From: Solirubrobacter ginsenosidimutans | GTDB taxonomy: Bacteria > Actinomycetota > Thermoleophilia > Solirubrobacterales > Solirubrobacteraceae | Direction of reading: 5' to 3' | Assembly: GCF_027587205.1 (NCBI RefSeq) | Contig: NZ_JAPDOD010000095.1 | Location: forward strand, 1 to 16,153 | Length of the DNA stretch: 16,153 bases | In this document: positions 7,043-13,379 of the stretch, in pieces | How the letters are laid out: every line of letters starts with the position of its first letter | Numbering within the stretch: the stretch's first letter is position 1 | Made by a program: the position numbers and the translations under genes | The notes under the pieces: model-generated | The model's input: the letters and a program-made list of their open reading frames with translations, nothing else | The model's database searches: none | Told to the model about the DNA's origin: nothing

Positions 7043-7344
7043 GCCAGGGGCCTGCCCGCGGCGGAGATCGACCAACCAGACGGTGTCAGCGGGGTTGCCA
7101 CCCAGGTGAGCGCGTGATGTCGCCCGCGAACGCTTCGCTTTCCGCTCGCGTGTGCAGGGCGTCGCGACGCCCAAGTTCTCGGTCCACACATCCGCGCAGC
7201 GCTCAGCCACAGAGAACCTGGGCACGTTCTGTCACACATGCGGTCGGCCGGCAGTGGTCGACCAGCCCGAGAGGTGTCGCGACGACGCTCGACCCGACGC
7301 CTCAAGCACCAGCTCGGAACCCAGCGATGCTGTACACGCGGGCC
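7043..7344. other. Gap upstream of the amber STAS gene
   Basis: No gene is supported. It contains a 16-bp palindrome (7157-7172) and an imperfect 10-bp inverted repeat (7171-7180 with 7212-7221, one mismatch). Both are possible regulatory sites for the minus-strand STAS gene. Confidence 0.45.
7157..7172. repeat. Perfect 16-bp palindrome
   Basis: GGGCGTCG followed directly by its reverse complement CGACGCCC. It lies 115 bp upstream of the STAS start at 7042. A gapless 16-bp palindrome in a noncoding stretch suggests a binding site for a dimeric regulator, although self-complementary words are easier to form by chance in GC-rich DNA. Confidence 0.35.
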
Positions 7345-7539
7345 TTACACCGCTGACAACGTGATCTGGAGGGCACCGTTCATCACCAGCAGCACGCCGA
7401 GGAACACCCAGAGCACGGGCGTGGCAGTCTTCCAACCGCCGGCGCGCGCGTTGCGCGCCCCGATCACTCGTCGCGCGAGGATCATGCCGGCTCCCGCGAA
7501 CACCAGCACGAGGCCGAGCAACAGCTGTGCGATCGCCAT
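7345..7539 (-). CDS. 64-aa two-helix membrane protein
   Basis: A small membrane protein. Helix one is about residues 3-19 (IAQLLLGLVLVFAGAGMIL). A basic loop, ARRVIGARNARAGGWKTA, comes next. Helix two is TPVLWVFLGVLLVMNGALQI. The loop charge suggests both ends face outward with the loop inside, by the positive-inside rule. ATG 7539 is used because hydrophobic sequence begins at once; TTG 7581 in the same frame would add a basic leader and overlap the upstream gene. Neither has a good ribosome site. It lies 26 bases after the stop of the membrane-protein gene at 7566 on the same strand, so the two are probably one transcript. The function is unknown. Confidence 0.65.
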   Translation of the reverse strand: MAIAQLLLGLVLVFAGAGMILARRVIGARNARAGGWKTATPVLWVFLGVLLVMNGALQITLSAV

Positions 7540-7565
7540 CCGCCGCGCTCGCCGCGTGGACGGTC

Positions 7566-8153
7566 CTAGAGCCGCCCCCAACGCGGGATCAGGCGCCGCG
7601 CGGGAGGCCGGCGGAACCCTTCCTGCGCGAGCGCCGAGTTGACGGCGACCAGCGCGAGCTCGGTGAGCAGGTTCGCGGTACTGAGTGCGTTCACGCGGCG
7701 CTTGGAGCGCCGGGCGTTCTCGCTCGCGGCCGGCGCGGCGTGGTCGCCGTCGCGCAGCGGGACCGCACCGCCCGGGGCCATCCGGGCGAAGCGCATGCCC
7801 TCGGCAGCCGTGGCCAGGCCGGTCGCGGCGACGAGTCCGACGAGCGCATCCTTGGTGTAGGCGAGCCGTCGCTCGTCACCGGAGAGCTTGCCGTTGGCCG
7901 ACTCGCGCATTCGCGCACCGGTCCACCCCGCCGCCACCGCGGCCAATGAGACCGAGTTGACGGCGCCGTAGCGACGCCAGGCGGCGTTGACGAGCTTGCC
8001 GCGCTCGGCCTCGTCGGAGATCTCGGTCACGCTCGGGTGCATCGCGAGGCGGCCGAAGAGGTTCCCACCGAGCAGCCCGGCGAGTCCGATGTCATGCGCG
8101 GCACGACCGACCTTGCTGAGGATGACGGGCGGGGCAGGAATCGGGGAGGGCAT
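7566..8153 (-). CDS. Conserved hypothetical membrane protein, about 195 aa
   Basis: The frame carries several weakly hydrophobic Ala/Gly-rich helices: HDIGLAGLLGGNLFGRLAM (about 16-34), VNSVSLAAVAAGWTGARM, DALVGLVAATGLATAAEGM and LLTELALVAVNSALA near the C-terminus. The polar segment MHPSVTEISDEAERGKLVNA and the terminal RRPPARRL look conserved. It resembles a family of actinobacterial hypothetical membrane proteins of this length that I know only as uncharacterised. ATG 8153 is chosen because the family-like sequence starts there and GGGGAG lies about 11 bases upstream; the open frame to 8417 is a poor leader. It is divergent from the PP2C phosphatase gene across 361 bases and probably co-transcribed with the small membrane protein behind it. 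Confidence 0.75.
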   Translation of the reverse strand: MPSPIPAPPVILSKVGRAAHDIGLAGLLGGNLFGRLAMHPSVTEISDEAERGKLVNAAWRRYGAVNSVSLAAVAAGWTGARMRESANGKLSGDERRLAYTKDALVGLVAATGLATAAEGMRFARMAPGGAVPLRDGDHAAPAASENARRSKRRVNALSTANLLTELALVAVNSALAQEGFRRPPARRLIPRWGRL

Positions 8154-8514
8154 AGCTGCACACTCCCCACGTCCGCGAGGCAATGAAACCGCGCGGACGC
8201 ACCGCGGTCGATCCTGATCGAGACGACCGGCGCCAGTCCCGAGCCCCAGGTCTCGCGACCGAAGTGAGTCCTGGCCGCCGCGAGGCTCTCTCACTGTGCG
8301 CGAAGTGCGACTGCCGTTGTCGTTCAGGCCGATCCAGGTGCCCTGCTCGCCCCATGCGTGCCGGCGTGGCGTTGTAGGCGCCGAGCAGCCGTGCGATCGC
8401 GAAACCCGCGGCGGCAACTCCTACGCCGGCCGGCTATCCAGTGCGTTACAGCAGCAGCGCGCGATGCCGCAGATCCGGAGGGATCGTTGACGTGTTGACG
8501 ATAGGGTCAGCAGC
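8154..8514. other. 361-bp divergent intergenic region
   Basis: It should hold the promoters for the membrane-protein gene (minus) and the phosphatase gene (plus). TTGACG occurs twice within 15 bases just before the phosphatase ATG at 8515, but no properly spaced -10 is evident. A minus-strand stretch at 8292-8360 translates to GEQGTWIGLNDNG, which may be a scrap of an older gene. Nothing else is recognised. Confidence 0.4.
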
Positions 8515-10581
8515 ATGGGTCAAGGGGAAAGCGGGAGTGTGTCGGTCGACACGACCGACGCGGCCGAGCATCTCCGGTTGCTGGTCGAGTCCCAGCCGGA
8601 CTACGCGATCTTCCTGCTTGATCTATCCGGTCACGTGGTGACGTGGAATGACGGCGCGCGGCGATTGAAGGGCTACGCCGCCGAGGAGATCCTTGGGCAC
8701 CACTTCTCAACCTTCTATCCGCCCGAGGACGTGGCCGCCGACCTGCCGCAGGCGATCTTGGACGCGGCGCGGACCACGGGGCGACACGAGGCCGAGGGGT
8801 GGCGGGTCCGCAAGGACGGGAGTCGCTTCTGGGCCAATGTCGTCATTACCGCGCTACGGGACGAACACGGCTCGCTCGTCGGATTCGGCAAGGTCACGCG
8901 CGACCTCACCAGCCGTCAGCTCGCCACCGAGCAGCTGCGGACCGCGGCCGCCGAGTTGCGGGTCGCCAACGCCGAGCTCGAGCAGTTCCGCCTGCTGGTG
9001 GAGAGTGTGCGCGACTACGCGATCTTCGTCCTCGACGTCTCCGGCCACATCCGGACATGGAACGCCGGTGCACAGAACATCAAGGGGTACACGGCCGCCG
9101 ATGTGATCGGCCGGCACTTCGAGTTGTTCTACACCGAACCCGCCCGCGTCAGCCGGCACCCCGACTACGAGCTGGAGGTGGCGACTCGCGAGGGCCGGTT
9201 CGAGGAGGAAGGCTGGCGCGTGCGCAAGGATGGCACGCTGTTCTGGGCAAACGTCGTCATCACCGCGTTGCGCGACGCGCGCGGCACCCTCGTCGGCTTC
9301 GCGAAGGTCACGCGCGACCTGACCGAGCGTCGCCGCGCACAGCAGTTGCTCGAGCAGTCCGAACGCGCCGCTCGTCGAGAGGCCGAGCGACAACGCCGGC
9401 GCAGCGCGGCCCTTGAGCGGGTCGGCCGCGAAATCGTGGCACAGCTCGATCTGGACGTGATCCTGCAGAACGCGACCGATGCGGTAACCGAGCTCACCGG
9501 TGCCGCGGTCGGCGTGTTCGACGCAACCTATGCCCAGACCACCGTCATCTGCTGCGACGATCTCGCCGAGCACCCGGAAATCGCGAGCGTGGCACGGCAG
9601 TTCACGCTGCCCGAGGGCCACCCACCGATTCGCAGCTATCTGGCCCTACCGGTCCAAACCGCCGACGGCACGATTGCCGGCGGCTTGTGTTTCGGCCACC
9701 CAGAGGTCGCTGTCTTCGACGCGGAGGCCGAAGCCGCGGCGTTGAGCATCGCCGCCACGGCGGGTGTCGCGATCGTAAACGCCGGGCTGCTGGAGGACGC
9801 GCGACGGGAGACAGCAGCGCGCGAGGTAGCGCTGCGCCAGCGCGATCAGGTCGCGATCGCGCTACAGCAAAGCCTGCTGCCACCTAGCCTGCCGCAGATC
9901 CCGGGGCTCGAGCTCGGGGCCCACTATCACGCGGGCACCGAACTGGTCGGCGGCGACTTCTATGACGTCTTCGCCATCGGTGAGAACGTGTGGGGCATCG
10001 TCATGGGCGACGTCTGTGGCAGCGGACCTGAGGCCGCTTCCCAGACCGCGCTCACCCGCCACACCGTTCGCACCGCCGCGATGTTCGACTCCGATCCCGC
10101 GACGGTCATCGGCGCCCTCAACCAGGCCCTGCTGCGCTCAGACACGGGCCGCTTCACTACCGCTGTCTTCATGCGAATGACCGTTGACCCTGAGCGCAAC
10201 GGGCTGAACCTGCGCATCGCGTCCGGCGGTCATCCCCCCGTCATCATCCAGCGCCACGACGGCACGTTCGAGGAATCGACGGCCCGGGGGCAGCTCCTCG
10301 GTGTCACGGACTTCGCCGTCGAGGAACTCCGCGTCGCCGATGAGCGAATGGGTGCCGGCGACGTGCTCGTGCTGTACACCGACGGGCTCACCGAGGCTCG
10401 GTCCTCAGGCGTGCTGTTTGACATCGCGGGAGTGAAGACAGCACTTCGCAGCCTGGCTGACCAAGCGCCACCCCGGCTCGCCGAGGGGCTGATCGAGGCG
10501 GCCCTTGCGCACGCCGCAGCGCCACTGCGAGACGACGCGGCGATCCTCATCCTCCGTGTCACCGCCACCGCACCAGAGTGA
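8515..10581 (+). CDS. PAS-PAS-GAF-PP2C (SpoIIE/RsbU-type) sensor phosphatase
   Basis: A 688-residue soluble phosphatase. PAS 1 (about 20-145) and PAS 2 (about 158-283) are close copies offset by 138 residues: LVESQPDYAIFLLDLSGHVV against LVESVRDYAIFVLDVSGHIR, each ending WANVVITALRD...VTRDLT. A short helical linker leads to a GAF-like domain (about 300-425) that seems to lack some 30-40 residues in its middle, then a PP2C domain (about 450-685). Metal-binding acids are in GGDFYDVF (Asp 481), GDVCGSG (Asp 499), LYTDGLTEA (Asp 623) and RDDAAIL (Asp 673/674). Such phosphatases dephosphorylate STAS proteins and so switch on SigB-type sigma factors. Four STAS genes and a sigma gene in the window make that role likely. 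ATG 8515 is the only start consistent with the domain; AAGGGG-like sequence lies inside rather than before it, so the ribosome site is weak. Confidence 0.93.
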   Translation: MGQGESGSVSVDTTDAAEHLRLLVESQPDYAIFLLDLSGHVVTWNDGARRLKGYAAEEILGHHFSTFYPPEDVAADLPQAILDAARTTGRHEAEGWRVRKDGSRFWANVVITALRDEHGSLVGFGKVTRDLTSRQLATEQLRTAAAELRVANAELEQFRLLVESVRDYAIFVLDVSGHIRTWNAGAQNIKGYTAADVIGRHFELFYTEPARVSRHPDYELEVATREGRFEEEGWRVRKDGTLFWANVVITALRDARGTLVGFAKVTRDLTERRRAQQLLEQSERAARREAERQRRRSAALERVGREIVAQLDLDVILQNATDAVTELTGAAVGVFDATYAQTTVICCDDLAEHPEIASVARQFTLPEGHPPIRSYLALPVQTADGTIAGGLCFGHPEVAVFDAEAEAAALSIAATAGVAIVNAGLLEDARRETAAREVALRQRDQVAIALQQSLLPPSLPQIPGLELGAHYHAGTELVGGDFYDVFAIGENVWGIVMGDVCGSGPEAASQTALTRHTVRTAAMFDSDPATVIGALNQALLRSDTGRFTTAVFMRMTVDPERNGLNLRIASGGHPPVIIQRHDGTFEESTARGQLLGVTDFAVEELRVADERMGAGDVLVLYTDGLTEARSSGVLFDIAGVKTALRSLADQAPPRLAEGLIEAALAHAAAPLRDDAAILILRVTATAPE

Positions 10582-10740
10582 GCCACCCGGTCCGACCGAC
10601 GTAGAGCGGGGGACATCTGGGTGTCGAACCGCTAGGCCAACACGGGTGGCCCGAGACGTGATGCAACCTTGGTCGGAGCTGCGCCCACGCGCTTTCGCCG
10701 GCGGCCTCAGCCCACCCGCTGCTGGTGGCCTCCACCCCAC

Positions 10741-11173
10741 GTCCCGCTGCGACAACGAGACCACGGGCAGCCAGGGGTGCGTCTGGCGGACTTCACGCCC
10801 TCGATGACCTACCACCCCACCCCGACTCAGAAGGCCACGCCTGAGATCGGCGCACACATCCTCGCCGCCCAGGCCGCCGGCAAGCCCGGCGCACGCGCCG
10901 GCGGGCGCCCCGTCAACCGCGACCCGCGCCGCACCCGCGACAACCGCCGGATCGCGTGTCCACGTTTCAGTCGTGCGCGAATACCGACGCGCCCGACCCG
11001 ACGGCTCCTGCGACGAATACCCCTTCGCGAGTACCCGCCAGGGCGGCGCGGGCGCGAGTCACCGCCAACGTCCCCAAGGGCGAACAGGACATCGAGGGCG
11101 GTCTCTTCGCCGGCTTCAACACCACCGAGCGGGTCCTGAAGGCGATGCATATTGGGTCACCGTCGCACCATGA
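10741..11173 (+). pseudogene. NucA/NucB-type deoxyribonuclease remnant, several frameshifts
   Basis: Protein-like pieces in three frames line up in the order of one NucA/NucB-like nuclease domain. Piece 1 is RCDNETTGSQGCVW. Piece 2 (from about 10784) is ADFTPSMTYHPTPTQKATPE then IGAHILAAQAAGKPGARAGG and a run to NRRIACPRF. Piece 3 (about 10973) is ARPDGSCDEYPFASTRQGGA. Piece 4 (about 11050) is ARVTANVPKGEQDIEGGLFA then GFNTTERVLK. Piece 5 is GDAYWVTVAP with TGA at 11171-11173. The Cys-Asp-Glu-Tyr-Pro-Phe-Ala-Ser-Thr block is the family hallmark, and the final Gly-Asp-x-(Tyr/Phe)-Trp-Val fits its C-terminus. Four frame changes are needed, so this is a decayed gene. In intact form it would be a secreted DNase or the toxin end of a larger protein; its 5' end is not defined. 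The family assignment is from motif memory. Confidence 0.65.
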
Positions 11174-11310
11174 CCGAGGCAACCAGGACCACCCTGCCAC
11201 AGCCTGAGCGCCGGCCTTGGGCCTGCTCCTCAATCTCGACCTAGGCTCGTGCCGATGAACTACGAGGACCCCATCGGTCCGCCGCGCAGGGGTTTTTGCT
11301 GCGGTACGCG

Positions 11311-11522
11311 TCACTCGTTGTCGTGCAGCCGTGGTTCGTAGTAGGAGAAGAAGACCTTGCCCACGAGCTCGCGGCGGCTGCGCACCCCGGTCTTCTCGAA
11401 GATGCTCTTGAGGTGCTGTTGGACGGTGTGGGGAGACACGACGAGGCGATCGGCAATGGCCGGGGTGGACTCGCCTTGGAGCACGAGCCGGGTGACCTCC
11501 TGCTCGCACCGACAGCACCGCG
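11311..11522 (-). pseudogene. LuxR-family HTH regulator tail with one-base frameshift
   Basis: From GAG 11505 to TGA 11311 the minus strand reads [40 protein letters not shown] and [20 protein letters not shown], ending HDNE. This is a full LuxR/GerE helix-turn-helix, with recognition helix [17 protein letters not shown], of the type that ends larger actinobacterial regulators. The preceding frame reads VLSVR (11518-11504). Joining VLSVR to EQEV needs one inserted base, which would restore the usual L-(S/T)-x-R-E-Q-E-V. An ATG at 11647 opens that upstream frame, but its product is not recognisable as a sensor domain. So this is either a frameshifted short regulator or the cut-off tail of a long one. 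Confidence 0.7.
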
Positions 11523-11682
11523 GAGCGCCGTGGCACGCACCAATCGGGGCGATCGAATCCGAGATGAGCGTGGGCGCGCGCGAACGTCTCGAGGGCCTCG
11601 TGTCGTGGGGCGGTCGCTGTGCCGCGGGGTGCCGAGAGCGTGGGCATGACTCGATGCGCTGTGCGCGCGACCGGTTTCGTCC

Positions 11683-12135
11683 TTACCGGGTCGATGCGGC
11701 GACAGTCGTCTGCGGGCCGCGGTTGCCAGCGGTGACACGGCCGCCGCCCGCTGCAGTGGCAGCCCGACGGGGTGGGGTGTCGGAGAGCTCGAGCAGTCGA
11801 TCCACGCCGTAGAGCTCGAGGAGCCAAGCGAGTTCGGCCGAGCCGCTCACGATCGTCAGGTGGCCGCCCGAGCGTTCAATACGGCTCGCGGCGGCGATGA
11901 TCAGGTTCGCGCCAATGAAGTCGATGAACGTCAGCTTGCGCATATCGAGCACGATCGCGTCCGCCGAGGCCCACGCCAGCCGCAGGGCACCATCCAGTTG
12001 CGAGACGGTGGCGACGTCCAGTTCGCCGCTCACCACGATTTGCACGGCGCCGTCGACGGTCGAGCGCCGACACGAGAGCCGATGCTGCTGCTCGGTCCGC
12101 GACCGAGCCGAGCAGTGGTTTCGAGGAAAGGACAC
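11683..12135 (-). CDS. STAS-domain protein lacking the phospho-acceptor serine
   Basis: A 150-residue protein with one STAS domain (about residues 24-120): VDGAVQIVVSGELDVATVSQ, LDGALRLAWASADAIVLDMR, KLTFIDFIGANLIIAAASRI, then SGGHLTIVSGSAELAWLLEL and YGVDRLLEL. A basic, probably disordered tail follows. At the site where RsbV/SpoIIAA proteins have Asp-Ser-(Ser/Thr)-Gly it has Asp-Phe-Ile-Gly, so an RsbW-type kinase could not phosphorylate it there. It may be a constitutive antagonist, or a scaffold with another partner. GTG 12135 is chosen because GGAAGG lies 6 bases upstream; the longer frame to 12309 has a poor leader. It sits alone, downstream of a 560-base gap, with the LuxR remnant behind it. 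Confidence 0.82.
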   Translation of the reverse strand: MSFPRNHCSARSRTEQQHRLSCRRSTVDGAVQIVVSGELDVATVSQLDGALRLAWASADAIVLDMRKLTFIDFIGANLIIAAASRIERSGGHLTIVSGSAELAWLLELYGVDRLLELSDTPPRRAATAAGGGRVTAGNRGPQTTVAASTR

Positions 12136-12697
12136 GTGCTGCCTTCCGGTCGTAGAGTCAACGAACCAGAAGTCAGGTGCCGCTGCCCAGAGCCTTCGCG
12201 CGACGCGCAGCCTGCGGACCTCAGCACGGAGCCCTCTTGATGTTGTCTTACCCTCGCGGGCGCCCGTTGACCGCAATGCGCGGGCGCCAACTTCCCCGCT
12301 CACTGGCACGTCACGTCCCAGATCGTGTGATCGATCGTGCCGTCAGTGGACCGTGACGGTTCGTCGCGATGCCACGGGAGTCCGGACCCCCGAAACGGCA
12401 GTCGAGGTGCGCCGGCTCCGCTCAACGCGTTGCGAGCCGTCGCGAACCGGGCCTGAGCGGGACGACGCGACCGCCGGCGGGCCACGTTCGGTTTGGCGTG
12501 ACCGTCTACTGGGAGACGACGCGTCTGCGCCAGCGTGTCGGCGGCCTGCATACCTATCAACGCCCACTGCGATCAGGTCCCCTCTCAGCAGCTGACCACT
12601 GCGTCGTCGCCGACACGCGCACGCCCGCCCAAAGGACGGCACACCCGAGCCGCGCGCAGACCGACCGAGGTTGCTCGAAATCGCGCCATGTCGAGCT
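12136..12697. other. 562-bp gap between two STAS genes
   Basis: No gene is supported. Near the STAS gene it has a candidate SigB-like promoter on the minus strand, and CGCGGGCGCC twice (12255-12264 and 12279-12288). One plus-strand frame at about 12480-12670 has fairly high third-position GC (FGVTVYWETTRLRQRVGGLH), but it has no start signal and no recognised family, so I leave it unannotated. Confidence 0.4.
12248..12271 (-). promoter_or_regulatory. Candidate SigB-like promoter of STAS gene
   Basis: On the minus strand GTCAAC (12271-12266), a 12-base spacer, then GGGTAA (12253-12248). Compared with the SigB consensus GTTTAA - 12 to 14 bases - GGGTAT, the -10 matches 5 of 6 and the -35 only 3 of 6. 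It lies about 110 bases upstream of GTG 12135. It would make this STAS gene part of the stress sigma factor's own regulon. Weak evidence. Confidence 0.25.
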
Positions 12698-13138
12698 TCA
12701 GGACGTGGGCGGAGACCTCGGGTCGGGGCGAGGCGCGGGCGGCTGAAGTAGGCCGTCGATACCGGTGAGTGTGAAGAGCCGATCGATGATCGGTGCGGCC
12801 CCGCGTCGGATATGGAACGCGCCGCCGCTTCGCCGCGCGCGGTCGCAGGCGGCGGTCAGTAGGACGAGGCTGCTGCAGTCCATGAAACCCAGATCACGCA
12901 AGTCCAAGGTCACGTCGGATGCGCGTTGCTGGGCGGCGCGAAGTGCGCGGTCGAGATCGGGTGCGGTGGCGAGGTCGAGTTCGCCGGCTGGCAGCAGGCG
13001 GATCGTCGCACCTAGTGAGATGCCGTTCACTGCCCAAGGATGCGCGGATGTTCGGTCGAAAGCGCCGCGACCTGTTTCGGGCGTCGTTGTCGCACACTCG
13101 CCGACAGCACGACCGCCGCTCGTGGTCTCGATGGACAA
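12698..13138 (-). CDS. STAS-domain anti-sigma factor antagonist, altered phospho-site
   Basis: The frame has one STAS domain: VNGISLGATIRLLPAGELDL, ATAPDLDRALRAAQQRASDV, TLDLRDLGFMDCSSLVLLTA and a C-terminal FHIRRGAAPIIDRLFTLTGI. The phospho-site is Asp-Cys-Ser-Ser instead of Asp-Ser-Ser-Gly: one serine is kept, but the first position is Cys and the invariant Gly is Ser. Regulation by an anti-sigma kinase remains possible. The start is uncertain. TTG 13138 is given because sister proteins also have 20-40 residues before the domain; GTG 13030 would give a bare domain of 110 residues. Neither has a clear ribosome site. It is divergent from the tiny charged-protein gene at 13196. Confidence 0.75.
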   Translation of the reverse strand: MSIETTSGGRAVGECATTTPETGRGAFDRTSAHPWAVNGISLGATIRLLPAGELDLATAPDLDRALRAAQQRASDVTLDLRDLGFMDCSSLVLLTAACDRARRSGGAFHIRRGAAPIIDRLFTLTGIDGLLQPPAPRPDPRSPPTS

Positions 13139-13195
13139 GCATGGCCGCCGCGTCGGGGGGGTAGTACCGGTGCCCCCAGAACCGAGGAGATCGCC

Positions 13196-13333
13196 GTGAG
13201 CGAATCCACGCAGGACCGGCCCGACAAGGCCGACGAGAAGGCCCCGAAGCCCGGCGAGCAGGACACAGAGACCGTGGCCGGCCAGCCGAGGAAGGCGCCC
13301 GATTCCAAGCAACAATCGAAGCAGGACGAGTAG
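13196..13333 (+). CDS. 45-aa highly charged, disordered protein
   Basis: GTG 13196 follows GGAGA with a 5-base spacer. The product (VSESTQDRPDKADEKAPKPG, then EQDTETVAGQPRKAPDSKQQ, then SKQDE) is rich in Lys, Asp, Glu, Gln and Pro. It has almost no hydrophobic residues and no Cys, so it should be intrinsically disordered, like small desiccation- or stress-associated peptides. The frame stays open upstream to 13040, but that part overlaps the divergent STAS leader and reads differently. It converges on the STAS gene ending at 13380. The function is unknown; its place inside a sigma-regulator cluster suggests stress control, which is inference. Confidence 0.6.
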   Translation: MSESTQDRPDKADEKAPKPGEQDTETVAGQPRKAPDSKQQSKQDE

Positions 13334-13379
13334 TCGCGTAACTTCCCGGACGCTGCGCGGTGGGTTGATTCGAGGCCTT

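Noticed and set aside
8484..8514. Sigma-70-type promoter from the doubled TTGACG before the phosphatase ATG
   Set aside because: No -10 element at 16-18 bases; the ATG itself falls where the -10 would be.
8854..9621. Minus-strand 255-codon frame in the phosphatase gene
   Set aside because: Antisense of the PAS and GAF coding region; no family features.
10600..10660. tRNA-like T-arm (GGTTCGA on the minus strand)
   Set aside because: No matching acceptor, D or anticodon stems could be folded around it.
11268..11302. Possible intrinsic terminator (ACCCC...GGGGTTTTTGC)
   Set aside because: The stem is only 5 bp with a 16-base loop, and no plus-strand gene clearly ends before it except the nuclease remnant 100 bases upstream. 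Too weak to annotate.
10967..11827. Minus-strand 286-codon frame across the nuclease and LuxR remnants
   Set aside because: Arg/His-rich composition; only its short part just before the LuxR tail (VLSVR) makes sense, as a frameshifted piece of that gene.
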